This document shows, piece after piece, positions 1 through 7,855 of a stretch of DNA of 19,881 nt. The notes under the pieces were generated by a model that worked only from the letters and a program-made list of their open reading frames with translations, was not told where the DNA came from and made no database searches. The position numbers and the translations under genes are program-made. The stretch covers positions 1 through 19,881 of the forward strand of contig CAZCQP010000047.1 in NCBI GenBank assembly GCA_964500895.1, given 5' to 3'. The first letter of the stretch is position 1, and the number at the start of each line of letters is the position of its first letter. This DNA comes from CAZCQP01 sp964500895. Its GTDB lineage: Bacteria > Bacillota > Clostridia > Lachnospirales > JAISER01.

Positions 1-59
1 GGTCATAGTATACACAATTTTGTGTTAGCCATCAAGCTCAATGATTGCTAATTCAGTGT
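1..59. other. Left-edge intergenic stretch
   Basis: No gene is recognised here. The only structure seen is a small dyad at 12-25 (ACACAA, two bases, TTGTGT). It may belong to a gene left of the window; no function is assigned. Confidence 0.3.
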
Positions 60-90
60 AAAAAAATAAGCGCATGGCGCTTATTTTTTT
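60..90. terminator. Bidirectional intrinsic terminator
   Basis: A perfect 14-bp stem (60-73 with 77-90) closes on a 3-base loop. An A-run on the left arm and a T-run on the right arm make it work in either direction. It lies 17 bases beyond the stop of the minus-strand TIM-barrel gene, so it most likely ends that transcript and possibly one arriving from the left of the window. Confidence 0.85.
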
Positions 91-107
91 GTTTAAATTC
101 AACAACA

Positions 108-797
108 TCAATGATTTTCCATTTCCTGCTGGCGGTAAAGTTCCATTTTAACCTTAAACAGCTCCCCGTTTGATGGCGGGGTGTAGGTGATGGCGTTGGC
201 CCCGGCTTTAATGGTGGCGTGAATGGATGCTTCCGTGCTGCCCCCGGTGGCAATGATGGGGAAGTCTGGGTATTCCTGCCGTATTTTACGCACAATATTG
301 GCCGTGTTTGGCCCACCGCTTACATTGAAAATATCTGCCCCGGCTTCAATTCTTTCCTTAATGGGTGTAAACTCCGACACCACCGTTAAAATAACAGGAA
401 TATCCACCGTTTCCTTCACTGCCTGAATGGTGGATAATGGGGTGGGGGCATTTAAAACCACCCCAAGGGCACCCTGAAATTCAGCGTGCAATGCCACATT
501 CACAGACCGCAGCCCCTGGGTAAGCCCGCCACCAACGCCGCACAGCACCGGAATGTCTGCCACAGTCATGATGGCCTGGGTAATGGTGGGGTGGGGGGTG
601 AAGGGGTACACCGCAATGACGCAATCTGCATTGGTGTTCTTAATGATGGCAATGTCTGTGGTGAATAAAAGGGAATGTATGGTTTTACCCACTATGGTAA
701 TGCCGCTGGCTTCTTTGCGAATGATTTCTGGCACACGTACAATGTTTTTACGAAGGGCAGTGGTCAGTTCTGGGGTAATTAATTTGCGCTGCTCCAT
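108..797 (-). CDS. TIM-barrel (phosphate-binding barrel) protein, function unassigned
   Basis: The 229-aa product reads as a single (beta/alpha)8 barrel. Alternating hydrophobic strands end in Gly-rich loops (CGVGGG near residue 87). The C-terminal third has IIATGGST followed by AGANAITYTPPS, which resembles the phosphate-binding strands 7-8 of ribulose-phosphate-binding-type barrels. I recall close relatives in clostridia annotated only as 'hydrolase' or conserved protein, so no reaction is claimed. The ATG at 797 is preceded by AAGGAAG (804-810) at normal spacing. A TTGCTT-N17-TATAAT promoter sits just upstream and the gene ends near a bidirectional terminator, so it looks monocistronic. 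It is divergent from the ribosomal-protein operon. Coding is certain; substrate and reaction are unknown. Confidence 0.85.
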   Translation of the reverse strand: MEQRKLITPELTTALRKNIVRVPEIIRKEASGITIVGKTIHSLLFTTDIAIIKNTNADCVIAVYPFTPHPTITQAIMTVADIPVLCGVGGGLTQGLRSVNVALHAEFQGALGVVLNAPTPLSTIQAVKETVDIPVILTVVSEFTPIKERIEAGADIFNVSGGPNTANIVRKIRQEYPDFPIIATGGSTEASIHATIKAGANAITYTPPSNGELFKVKMELYRQQEMENH

Positions 798-832
798 GGC
801 ACACTTCCTTTTTTTGTATAATTTTGCAATTA

Positions 833-861
833 ATTATACATGCTTGTACAAAACAAAGCAA
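833..861 (-). promoter_or_regulatory. Promoter of the TIM-barrel gene
   Basis: Read on the minus strand, TTGCTT (856-861) and a perfect TATAAT (833-838) are separated by exactly 17 bases, giving a start of transcription near 826 and a leader of about 29 bases. It is back to back with the rplU promoter, with 29 bases between the two -35 boxes. Confidence 0.75.
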
Positions 862-890
862 CTTTATATTAAAAAATTTAAGCACTTTCC

Positions 891-919
891 TTGACACTGG
901 CCGGTTTATATGGTAGTCT
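891..919 (+). promoter_or_regulatory. Promoter of the rplU-prp-rpmA operon
   Basis: A perfect -35 TTGACA (891-896) is followed after 17 bases by TAGTCT (914-919), which keeps the key first, second and last bases of a -10 box. The predicted start near 926 places the L21 leader at the very 5' end of the transcript. Confidence 0.6.
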
Positions 920-920
920 A

Positions 921-998
921 CCACTTGTGCAAATGTTTTTTACCGCACGGAGAGGCCATAAACCCCTGGGGTTGCCGCATCCGGCGAGTCTTTATTTT
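921..998 (+). ncRNA. Ribosomal protein L21 leader (cis-regulatory 5' UTR)
   Basis: The untranslated leader before rplU contains ACCGCACGGAGAGG and GGTTGCCGCATCCGG (about 942-984), with a small dyad AACCCC-T-GGGGTT (961-973) between them. From memory this matches the conserved layout of the Firmicutes L21 leader family, an autoregulatory structure upstream of rplU-prp-rpmA. Position and gene context support this; a covariance-model search was not possible. Confidence 0.6.
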
Positions 999-1012
999 AA
1001 GGAGGTGTTTGC

Positions 1013-1324
1013 ATGTACGCAATTATTGAAACAGGCGGCAAACAGTACAAAGTACAAGAAGGCGACGTTATCCGTGTTGAAAAACTGGGTGTTGAAGCCG
1101 AAACCGCTTATGAATTTACCAATGTATTGCTGCTTGGGGACGGAGAGAACATCACCGTTGGTGCCCCTTACGTAGCTGGTGCGAAAGTATCTGCTACCGT
1201 TCAAAAGGATGGCAAAGCCAAAAAGGTGATTATCTACAAGTACAAGTCTAAAAAAGGCTTCCACAAGAAAAAAGGCCATAGACAACCTTTTACCCAGCTT
1301 AAAATTGAAAAAATCAGCGTATGA
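1013..1324 (+). CDS. rplU: 50S ribosomal protein bL21
   Basis: The 103-aa protein is the usual length for bL21, opening with MYAIIETGGKQYKV and carrying the basic C-terminal region YKYKSKKGFHKKKGHRQPFT that contacts 23S rRNA. It belongs to the large ribosomal subunit in the cytoplasm. AAGGAGGTG at 999-1007 sits at good spacing from the ATG. The gene opens the classic rplU-prp-rpmA cluster and its stop codon overlaps the prp start (ATGA), so the two are translationally coupled. Expression is probably controlled by the L21 leader just upstream. Confidence 0.98.
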   Translation: MYAIIETGGKQYKVQEGDVIRVEKLGVEAETAYEFTNVLLLGDGENITVGAPYVAGAKVSATVQKDGKAKKVIIYKYKSKKGFHKKKGHRQPFTQLKIEKISV

Positions 1325-1641
1325 TAACCATTAATCTTTTTCGTAACCAAAACCATGACATTTATGGTTTTAGGGCGAAAAACCACGGGGACAGCTTCGT
1401 TTGCGCCGCTGTGTCCGCTTTAACCATCAACACCGTCAACAGCATTGAAGCTTTCTGCGATGTGCCTTTTCTTTGCGATTATGACCCAGACGGGGGATAT
1501 TTGCACTTTGAAGTGCCCATGCTAAAAGAAGGCGGCCGTCACCACGATGTGACCCTTTTGCTTAACGCCATGGCCTTAGGGCTGGCGGACGTAGCCAAAG
1601 ACCATGCCAAAGACGTAACGTTGAAAGAAGTTTTTGCATAG
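1321..1641 (+). CDS. prp: Ribosomal-processing cysteine protease Prp
   Basis: This 106-aa protein lies exactly where Prp (YsxB) is found, between L21 and L27. Prp removes the N-terminal peptide of L27 before L27 enters the ribosome, and the L27 encoded next has such a peptide. The family signature VCAAVSAL is present with the nucleophile at Cys28, followed by TINTVNSIEAF. The family's catalytic His is best matched by His22 (codon 1384-1386). The spacing is odd: from memory, characterised Prp proteins use His22 and Cys34, whereas here only five residues separate His and Cys, so the mobile loop is about six residues shorter. The reading frame is clean there, so this is not a frameshift. The ATG overlaps the rplU stop and no separate ribosome binding site is seen. 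Confidence 0.93.
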   Translation: MITINLFRNQNHDIYGFRAKNHGDSFVCAAVSALTINTVNSIEAFCDVPFLCDYDPDGGYLHFEVPMLKEGGRHHDVTLLLNAMALGLADVAKDHAKDVTLKEVFA

Positions 1642-1674
1642 AAATTTCGGATTAACCAATAAGGAGGTGGGTGT

Positions 1675-1974
1675 ATGCTCACATTAAACCTGCAATTTTT
1701 TGCGCATAAAAAAGGGGTAGGCTCCACAAAGAACGGCCGTGACTCCGAGTCTAAACGCCTGGGTTGCAAACGGGCAGACGGCCAAGTCGTCCGTGCTGGC
1801 AACATTCTTTATACCCAACGGGGTACCAAAATTCACCCCGGCATCAACGTAGGCCGTGCATCCAACGACAGCCTGTTTGCCTTGGTAGACGGCAGAGTAC
1901 GTTATGAACGCAAAGGCCGGGACAAAAAACAGCTTTCCGTTTACCCGGTGGAAGCAGTAGCATTAGCAGAATAA
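1675..1974 (+). CDS. rpmA: 50S ribosomal protein bL27 with cleavable N-terminal extension
   Basis: The 99-aa protein starts with MLTLNLQFF followed by AHKKGVGSTKNGRDS. LNLQFFAHKKG is the Firmicutes extension, which Prp cuts after the second Phe (residue 9) to expose the mature N-terminus that reaches the peptidyl-transferase centre. The rest (LGCKRADGQ, NILYTQRGTKIHPG) is standard bL27. AAGGAGGTG at 1661-1669 gives a strong ribosome binding site, and the gene follows prp after 33 bases. A terminator-like hairpin lies 15 bases after the stop. Retention of the Prp site means the protein needs the neighbouring protease. Confidence 0.98.
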   Translation: MLTLNLQFFAHKKGVGSTKNGRDSESKRLGCKRADGQVVRAGNILYTQRGTKIHPGINVGRASNDSLFALVDGRVRYERKGRDKKQLSVYPVEAVALAE

Positions 1975-1989
1975 TAAAGAAGTTGACGA

Positions 1990-2024
1990 GGCTTTCAAAT
2001 GCGGATTTGAAAGCCTTTTGTTTT
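1990..2024 (+). terminator. Intrinsic terminator or attenuator between rpmA and obgE
   Basis: A perfect 11-bp stem (1990-2000 with 2005-2015) and a GCGG loop are followed by TTTTGTTTT. It should end most rplU-prp-rpmA transcripts. Only 22 bases separate it from the obgE start and no promoter fits there, so obgE probably depends on read-through. Confidence 0.85.
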
Positions 2025-2046
2025 CATATTAAGAAGGAATGATAAA

Positions 2047-3327
2047 ATGTTTGTAGACCGTGTAGACATCCATGTGAAGGGGGGCAACGGGGGCAACGGT
2101 TGTGTATCCTTTTACCGGGCGAAATACATTACCCACGGCGGCCCAGATGGGGGAGACGGGGGTAAAGGCGGCAGCATCATCCTGAAAGCGGATGAAAGCA
2201 TGGCCACATTGATGGACTTTCGCTATAAAAAACACTTTAAAGCCATGCCCGGCCAAGACGGGGGCAAGCTGAACTGTTCTGGCAAAAATGCTGAGGACGT
2301 GGTCATTACGGTGCCGGTGGGCACTGTGGTGAAGGAACGCACCACTGGCCGGGTAATGGCAGATATGTCTGCCCATGGCCAGCAAGTGGTGCTTATTCCC
2401 GGCGGCCGTGGCGGACGTGGTAACCAGCATTTTGCCACCCCCACACGCCAAGCCCCCCGGTATGCAGAGCCGGGTAAAAAGGCCCGGGAATACGACGTGA
2501 CCCTGGAACTTAAACTCATTGCGGACGTGGGCATCATTGGCTTTCCCAACGTGGGCAAGTCCACCTTGCTGTCCATGGCCACCAACGCCAGCCCTAAAAT
2601 TGCCAACTACCACTTTACCACTTTGTCCCCCAACTTAGGGGTGGTGCAAAGCCGGTGGGGGGAAAGCTTTGTGCTGGCAGACATTCCCGGGCTTATTGAA
2701 GGCGCCGGGCAAGGGGCGGGCTTGGGTTTTTCCTTTTTGCGCCACATTGAGCGCACCCGAGTGCTCATCCACATGGTGGATGCCGCCGCTTTAGAAGGGG
2801 GCGACCCCTTGGAAGCCATTGATAAAATTAATGCAGAACTTGCCGCATACGACCCTAAGCTGATGGAATTGCCCCAGGTGATTGCCGCCAACAAAACGGA
2901 TATTCCAGAGGGCATGGAGAACGTGACCGCTATTCGGGCAGCATGGGAACCCAAAGGCGTGCAGGTGTTTGCACTGTCTGCGGCTACAGGGGAAGGCATT
3001 GACCCCTTGCTGGAGCATGTGGCCAAGCTGTTAAAAGAAAGCCCGGTAGTTCACGTGGTGTTCGAGCCGGATTTTGACGATGCACTGCTCATTGAAGAAG
3101 ACGACGGCCCTTACACCGTGCACAAGTCCAAACCCGGTTACTTTGTGGTGGAAGGCCCGGCAGTGGAAAAAATGCTTTCTTTAACCAACGTAAGCACCGA
3201 AAGCGGCTTTGCTTTCTTCCAAAAATATTTGAAAGAAAAAGGCATTCATGATAAACTGGTTGCATTGGGCATAGAAGACGGGGATACCGTTTGCCTTGCC
3301 GGAATGGAATTTGAATTTTTCGGATAA
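2047..3327 (+). CDS. obgE: GTPase Obg (CgtA), 50S assembly factor
   Basis: The 426-aa protein has the full three-domain Obg layout. The N-terminal Gly-rich Obg fold (1-158) includes GGNGGNG, GGDGGKGG and GGRGGRGNQHF. The G domain has G1 GFPNVGKST at 165-173, G3 DIPGLIEGA from 212 and G4 NKTD at 282-285. The C-terminal OCT domain covers roughly 345-426. Obg binds the 50S subunit late in assembly and responds to GTP/ppGpp. AAGGA at 2034-2038 precedes the ATG by 8 bases. It sits downstream of rpmA, its usual place, but behind a terminator-like hairpin. The protein looks complete with no missing motif. Confidence 0.98.
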   Translation: MFVDRVDIHVKGGNGGNGCVSFYRAKYITHGGPDGGDGGKGGSIILKADESMATLMDFRYKKHFKAMPGQDGGKLNCSGKNAEDVVITVPVGTVVKERTTGRVMADMSAHGQQVVLIPGGRGGRGNQHFATPTRQAPRYAEPGKKAREYDVTLELKLIADVGIIGFPNVGKSTLLSMATNASPKIANYHFTTLSPNLGVVQSRWGESFVLADIPGLIEGAGQGAGLGFSFLRHIERTRVLIHMVDAAALEGGDPLEAIDKINAELAAYDPKLMELPQVIAANKTDIPEGMENVTAIRAAWEPKGVQVFALSAATGEGIDPLLEHVAKLLKESPVVHVVFEPDFDDALLIEEDDGPYTVHKSKPGYFVVEGPAVEKMLSLTNVSTESGFAFFQKYLKEKGIHDKLVALGIEDGDTVCLAGMEFEFFG

Positions 3328-3362
3328 TACAAATTGACGAAAAAATAGAAAGAAGAATGGGT

Positions 3363-4604
3363 ATGAACGCAGAAATCATTGCCGTTGGCACAGAGCTTTT
3401 GCTGGGGGATATTGTCAACACCAATGCCCAGGCCATTTCGCAACACTTGGCCGGTTTAGGCATCGGTGTCTTTTTTCAAACGGTGGTGGGAGATAACCCA
3501 GGGCGTATACGTCAGGCGTTTAAACTGGCTTTCGACCGGGCAGACATTGTCATCACCACAGGTGGCCTTGGCCCCACAGAGGACGATTTAACCAAAGAAA
3601 TGGCGGCGGAATATTTCGGCAAGCAACTGGTTTTAGACCAGACCAGCTTGGAACGGATGACCGCCTACATGGAAAAGCAAGGTTTTACCATGACGGAAAA
3701 CAACCGCAAGCAAGCCTACATGCCGGAAGGGGCCATGGTGCTGCCCAACGACCACGGCACAGCCCCCGGTTGTTTGATTGAAGCAGACGGCAAAATCATG
3801 GCGCTGCTCCCCGGGCCGCCCCGGGAAACCATGCCCATGCTGGAAAACTACGTGCTGCCCTATTTACGCAAACAAAGCAGTGAAATCTTTCTTTCCCGAA
3901 CCCTGCGCATTTGTGGGGTGGGGGAAAGCATGGCCGAATCCATGCTGAAAGAACTGATAGACAAGCAAACCAACCCCACCATTGCTCCTTACGCCAAACC
4001 GGCAGAGGTGCACATTCGCTTAACGGCACGGGCTTCTAATGAAGCAGAAGCCAAGGCGCTCTTAAGCCCGGTGGCGGAGGACATTTACGCCATTGTAGGG
4101 GACAACATTTACGGCGAGGATGATACCACCCTGGCGGATGCGGTGGTGGATTTGCTGAAGGCTAAACAATTGACCATTGCCTGTGCTGAGTCTTGCACCG
4201 GCGGGCTGTTAACCGCAGAGCTGGTGAACGTGCCGGGGGTTTCAGACGTGCTGAAAGAAGGTTTGGTCACTTATTCCAATGAAGCCAAAGCCGCACGGCT
4301 GGGGGTTCAGGAAGCCACGTTAGCCACCTACGGGGCGGTCAGTAAGGAAACTGCTGTGGAAATGGCCCAAGGTGCTGCCAAGACAGCTGGAGCAGACATA
4401 GGCGTGGCCATTACCGGCGTGGCCGGGCCGGACGGGGGCACCCCTGAAAAGCCGGTGGGGCTGGTGTGGATTGCCCTGTGCGTGAAAGGGGAAACAAGCG
4501 CCAAGGAGCTGCACGTCATCGGCAACCGGCAGCGCATTCGTAGCCGGACAGTGGTGGTGGCGCTGGACTTTTTGCGCCGGGCGTTATTAGAGGTAAACGT
4601 ATAG
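3363..4604 (+). CDS. cinA: CinA: competence/damage-inducible protein with nicotinamide-nucleotide amidase domain
   Basis: The product (413 aa from 3363) has an N-terminal MoaB/MogA-like CinA domain (AEIIAVGTELLLGDIVNTN, then TTGGLGPTEDDLT) and a C-terminal PncC amidase domain. The latter starts near CAESCTGG (274-281) and includes VTYSNEAK and AITGVAGPDGGTPEKPVG. PncC-type amidases turn nicotinamide mononucleotide into nicotinate mononucleotide in NAD salvage; the N-terminal domain is linked to ADP-ribose pyrophosphatase activity in some homologues. An ATG also exists at 3357, but the AGAAG ribosome binding site abuts it, whereas the ATG at 3363 has seven bases of spacing and gives the usual MNAEII start. 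Cotranscription with recA, 37 bases downstream, is typical of Firmicutes. Confidence 0.95.
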   Translation: MNAEIIAVGTELLLGDIVNTNAQAISQHLAGLGIGVFFQTVVGDNPGRIRQAFKLAFDRADIVITTGGLGPTEDDLTKEMAAEYFGKQLVLDQTSLERMTAYMEKQGFTMTENNRKQAYMPEGAMVLPNDHGTAPGCLIEADGKIMALLPGPPRETMPMLENYVLPYLRKQSSEIFLSRTLRICGVGESMAESMLKELIDKQTNPTIAPYAKPAEVHIRLTARASNEAEAKALLSPVAEDIYAIVGDNIYGEDDTTLADAVVDLLKAKQLTIACAESCTGGLLTAELVNVPGVSDVLKEGLVTYSNEAKAARLGVQEATLATYGAVSKETAVEMAQGAAKTAGADIGVAITGVAGPDGGTPEKPVGLVWIALCVKGETSAKELHVIGNRQRIRSRTVVVALDFLRRALLEVNV

Positions 4605-4641
4605 AGATTTACTTGACAAGCATAAAATGAGGTGGGGAAAC

Positions 4642-5847
4642 ATGGCAACAAAAAAGCCAACAAAAGCAGCCGCTTCCAGCGCAGACAATTCCGCAGAGGG
4701 TAAGAAGAAAGCGCTGGAAACCACGCTGGCAACCATAGAAAAAAGCTTCGGCAAAGGCGCCGTCATGCGCCTGGGTGAAACCATGACCGACGGCAACATC
4801 CCGGTGATACCTTCCGGCTCCATCAGCCTAGACATTGCCTTGGGTGTGGGTGGCATTCCCCGTGGCCGTATTGTGGAAGTGTTTGGCCCGGAATCTTCCG
4901 GTAAAACCACCATCGCCCTCCACGCCGTGGCAGAAACCCAAAAGCTGGGCGGCATTTGCGGCTATGTAGATGCGGAACACGCCCTAGACCCCCTGTACGC
5001 CAAAAACCTGGGGGTTAACATTAACGAACTGTACGTCTCCCAGCCGGACGACGGGGAACAAGCACTGGAAATTGCAGAGGCCATGGTACGTTCCGGCGCT
5101 ATCGACCTGGTGGTGGTAGACTCTGTGGCGGCCTTAACCCCCCGTGCGGAAATTGAAGGCAACATGGGGGACAGCCACATGGGTTTGCAAGCCCGGCTTA
5201 TGAGCCAGGCGTTAAGAAAGCTCACCGCTTTCGCCAACAAAACCGGCTGTACCATTATTTTTATTAACCAGCTGCGGGAAAAAATCGGCGGCATGAGCTA
5301 TGGTGGCAACGAAACCACCACCGGCGGCCGGGCTTTGAAGTTTTACGCTTCCGTCCGCATGGACATTCGTAGAATTTCTTCTTTAAAAACAGGGGAAAGC
5401 TTCATCGGCAGCCGCACCAAGGTGAAAGTGGCTAAAAACAAGGTGGCACCCCCTTTCCGCATTTGTGAGTTCGACATCATGTACGGGGAAGGCATTTCCA
5501 AAGAAGGGGATGTGCTGGACTTGGCCACAGAAATGGGCTTGGTAACCAAAAGCGGCGCATGGTTCGCCATGGATGCAGAACGTCTGGGCCAGGGCCGTGA
5601 AAACGCCAAGGTATATTTAAAAGAACACCCGGAAGTGTTTAACAAACTGGTGGCTCAAATTCGTGCCCATTATGGCCTAAGAGCTGTAGAGGCACTGGAA
5701 AATGCAGCCAAGGAAGAAGAGGAAGGCAAGCCTGTGCCGGTGACTGAAAAGGCAAAAGGCGATTTGCCTGAACCGGAAATGGAAAATGAAAATGACAGTG
5801 ATGAATCTGGCGATGCATTGCCGGAAGATTTAATATTTGAAGATTAA
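4642..5847 (+). CDS. recA: Recombinase RecA
   Basis: The 401-aa product carries Walker A GPESSGKT (82-89), the Walker B strand LVVVDSVAAL (Asp160) and loop residues around EGNMGDSHMGLQARLMSQALR and INQLREKIG. It forms ATP-dependent filaments on single-stranded DNA for homologous repair and stimulates LexA self-cleavage. Start choice: an in-frame ATG at 4627 overlaps the AGGTGG ribosome binding site (4630-4635), so the ATG at 4642 (MATKKPTK) is preferred. It is somewhat longer than the roughly 350-residue norm because of a Lys/Ala/Ser-rich N-terminus of about 15 extra residues and a long acidic C-terminal tail ending DESGDALPEDLIFED. No LexA box of the CGAAC-N4-GTTCG type is visible upstream of recA or cinA. 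Confidence 0.98.
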   Translation: MATKKPTKAAASSADNSAEGKKKALETTLATIEKSFGKGAVMRLGETMTDGNIPVIPSGSISLDIALGVGGIPRGRIVEVFGPESSGKTTIALHAVAETQKLGGICGYVDAEHALDPLYAKNLGVNINELYVSQPDDGEQALEIAEAMVRSGAIDLVVVDSVAALTPRAEIEGNMGDSHMGLQARLMSQALRKLTAFANKTGCTIIFINQLREKIGGMSYGGNETTTGGRALKFYASVRMDIRRISSLKTGESFIGSRTKVKVAKNKVAPPFRICEFDIMYGEGISKEGDVLDLATEMGLVTKSGAWFAMDAERLGQGRENAKVYLKEHPEVFNKLVAQIRAHYGLRAVEALENAAKEEEEGKPVPVTEKAKGDLPEPEMENENDSDESGDALPEDLIFED

Positions 5848-5880
5848 AGTAAATTTTAAACACCGAGAGGACGGATGCAT

Positions 5881-7044
5881 ATGCGTGTTATTTTAGTGGT
5901 TCTAGACAGCGTGGGCATCGGTGAACTGCCAGACGCCGCCAAGTACGGCGATGCAGGCAGCAACACACTCATCAACATTCAAAAGGCAGTGCCGGAAATG
6001 CGCCTGCCTAACCTGGTGTCGTTGGGGCTTTCTGCCATTGAGGGCGGAAGTTCGCTGGGGGAAGTTACCCAGCCGCTAGGGGCTTACTGCAAGCTGGCGG
6101 AAGCTTCCGAAGGCAAAGACACCACCACCGGCCACTGGGAAATTGCCGGGCTGGTGACGGCCAAAGGTTTCCCAACCTACCCCAACGGTTTTCCAAAGGA
6201 TGTTATCGACGCCTTTGAAAAGGCAACGGGCCATAAAACCATGGCCAACTGCACCGCCTCTGGCACGGAAATCATCCAAAGGCTGGGGGACGAGCACGTG
6301 AAAACCGGCGCGCTTATTGTGTACACCTCGGCGGATTCTGTGTTCCAAGTGGCCGCCCATGAGGACTTGTACCCCCCAGAAAAGCTTTATGAAATTTGCC
6401 AAACAGCCCGTGACCTGCTGCAAGGGGAACACGGGGTGTCTCGGGTGATTGCACGGCCATTCACCGGCACTTCCGGCGCATACACCCGCACCGCCAACCG
6501 GCGGGACTTTTCCCTGCCCCCCACAGGCCCCACCATGCTGGACATTTTAAAAGATGCCGGGCAAACCGTGGCCGCTGTGGGTAAAATTGAAGACATTTTC
6601 TGCGGTGAAGGTGTAACGGAAGCGGTGCACACCAAAAGCAATGACGATGGGGTTACACAAACTTTAAACTATATGCACACGGTGGAAAAGGGTTTGATTT
6701 TCACCAACTTGGTGGACTTTGACATGGTGTACGGCCATCGCAACGATGCCCCCGGCTACGCCAACGCCTTGATGGCCTTTGACCAAAGGCTGCCGGAAAT
6801 TATGGCCGCCATGCAGGACGAGGACGTGCTCATGCTCACCGCCGACCACGGCTGCGACCCCACCACCCCAAGCACGGACCATTCCCGGGAACACATTCCT
6901 TTGCTGGTATACGGCAAGCATATCAAGCCGGTGAACCTGGGGGTACGCAACAGCTTTGCAGACATTGCAGCCACCATTCTGGAACTGTTCGGCCTGGACA
7001 ATAACTTGGCCGGAACAAGTTTTTGCAAGGAAATTTGCAAATAG
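5881..7044 (+). CDS. deoB: Phosphopentomutase
   Basis: The 387-aa protein (from 5881) interconverts ribose-1-phosphate and ribose-5-phosphate, and the deoxy forms, in nucleoside salvage. It is an alkaline-phosphatase-superfamily metalloenzyme. Seen motifs are DSVGIGELPDA with metal ligand Asp9, TTTGHWEIAG (81-90) containing the phosphothreonine segment, NCTASGTEIIQRLGDEH, NRRDFSLPPTGPT, DFDMVYGHRND, and the second metal set TADHGCD (320-326) with TDHSREH (332-338). An ATG also exists at 5875, but GAGAGGA (5865-5871) is only 3 bases from it and 9 bases from the ATG at 5881, which gives the usual MRVILVVLDS start. It follows recA after about 30 bases and leads into the amidohydrolase. Confidence 0.97.
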   Translation: MRVILVVLDSVGIGELPDAAKYGDAGSNTLINIQKAVPEMRLPNLVSLGLSAIEGGSSLGEVTQPLGAYCKLAEASEGKDTTTGHWEIAGLVTAKGFPTYPNGFPKDVIDAFEKATGHKTMANCTASGTEIIQRLGDEHVKTGALIVYTSADSVFQVAAHEDLYPPEKLYEICQTARDLLQGEHGVSRVIARPFTGTSGAYTRTANRRDFSLPPTGPTMLDILKDAGQTVAAVGKIEDIFCGEGVTEAVHTKSNDDGVTQTLNYMHTVEKGLIFTNLVDFDMVYGHRNDAPGYANALMAFDQRLPEIMAAMQDEDVLMLTADHGCDPTTPSTDHSREHIPLLVYGKHIKPVNLGVRNSFADIAATILELFGLDNNLAGTSFCKEICK

Positions 7045-7054
7045 GAGCATTGCG

Positions 7055-7855
7055 ATGATTATAGATTTTCATACCCATGCCTTCCCGGAACGTATTGCCC
7101 AAAGGGCGCTTGCGGAACTGGCAGATGAAGGCGGCAACATGGAGATGTTCGGGGACGGCACAGCGGAAGGGCTGTACAACCTGGCCCGGGCAAACGGGGT
7201 GGATGCGTGCGTGGTTTTAAACATTTCCACCAACACCAAGCAGCAAACCAATGTGAACAATTACGCCCAAAGCATTAACGGCGCATTTGACGGCGGTATC
7301 ATTGCTTTTGGCTCTGTCCATCCTTTTGCGGAAAACGCCCTGGAAGAAGTGGACCGCATCAAGGCCATGGGCTTAAAAGGCATTAAGCTGCACCCGGATT
7401 ACCAAGACTTTTACGTGGATGACCCACGGGTGCTGCCCTTATACGAGAAAATCGGCAAAGAAGGGCTCTTCACCGTGTTTCACTCCGGCATGGACTTTGC
7501 CAAGTTCGAGCCGGTGCATTGCCCCCCAGAAAGACTGGCCAAGGTGCTGCCTTATTTTGGCGGTTCGCCTGTGGTTGCGGCTCATTTCGGCGGGGATTTA
7601 GCCTGGTACGCAGTGGAAGAGCATTTGGTGGGCAAAGACGTGTATTTCGACACCAGTTTTTGTTTCGCCCGCATTCCTTGCCTGCAAGCCAAGCGCATTG
7701 TGCAAAACCACGGGGTAGCACGCATCCTTTTTGGCACCGATGCCCCTTATGCCCAAGCCAAGCGGGAAATGCGGCTTGTCGACAGCCTGCAATTGTCGGC
7801 GGAAGACAAGGCCCTGGTGATGGGCGGAAATGCCAGACGGCTGCTGGGGATTTAG
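7055..7855 (+). CDS. Metal-dependent hydrolase of the amidohydrolase (Amidohydro_2-like) family
   Basis: The 266-aa protein is a TIM-barrel amidohydrolase. It shows the HxH metal motif at His6/His8 (IDFHTH), LHP at 112-114 (GIKLHPDYQDF), His143 (FHSGMD), His177 (AAHFGG) and Asp229 (LFGTDAPY), the order expected for this superfamily. The substrate is unknown; relatives include decarboxylases and lactonases. An in-frame upstream ATG at 6956 lies inside deoB and is rejected; the ATG at 7055 follows GGAG (7044-7047) and gives the typical MIIDFHTH start. It starts 10 bases after deoB, so it belongs to that transcript. Its TAG stop uses the first base of the adjacent palindromic element, so the present C-terminus (NARRLLGI) may be set by that insertion. 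Confidence 0.92.
   Translation: MIIDFHTHAFPERIAQRALAELADEGGNMEMFGDGTAEGLYNLARANGVDACVVLNISTNTKQQTNVNNYAQSINGAFDGGIIAFGSVHPFAENALEEVDRIKAMGLKGIKLHPDYQDFYVDDPRVLPLYEKIGKEGLFTVFHSGMDFAKFEPVHCPPERLAKVLPYFGGSPVVAAHFGGDLAWYAVEEHLVGKDVYFDTSFCFARIPCLQAKRIVQNHGVARILFGTDAPYAQAKREMRLVDSLQLSAEDKALVMGGNARRLLGI

Noticed and set aside
2029..2613. Long minus-strand open frame (194 codons) opposite obgE
   Set aside because: It lies inside the conserved obgE gene, has no recognisable domain, and its His/Gly-rich composition is what the antisense of a Gly-rich gene gives.
4613..4618. TTGACA just before recA, as a possible recA promoter
   Set aside because: A -10 box at 16-18 bases would fall over the ribosome binding site and start codon of recA, and none is visible there.
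4605..4641. LexA (SOS) box before recA
   Set aside because: No CGAAC-N4-GTTCG-like site in the cinA-recA gap or in the 35 bases before cinA.
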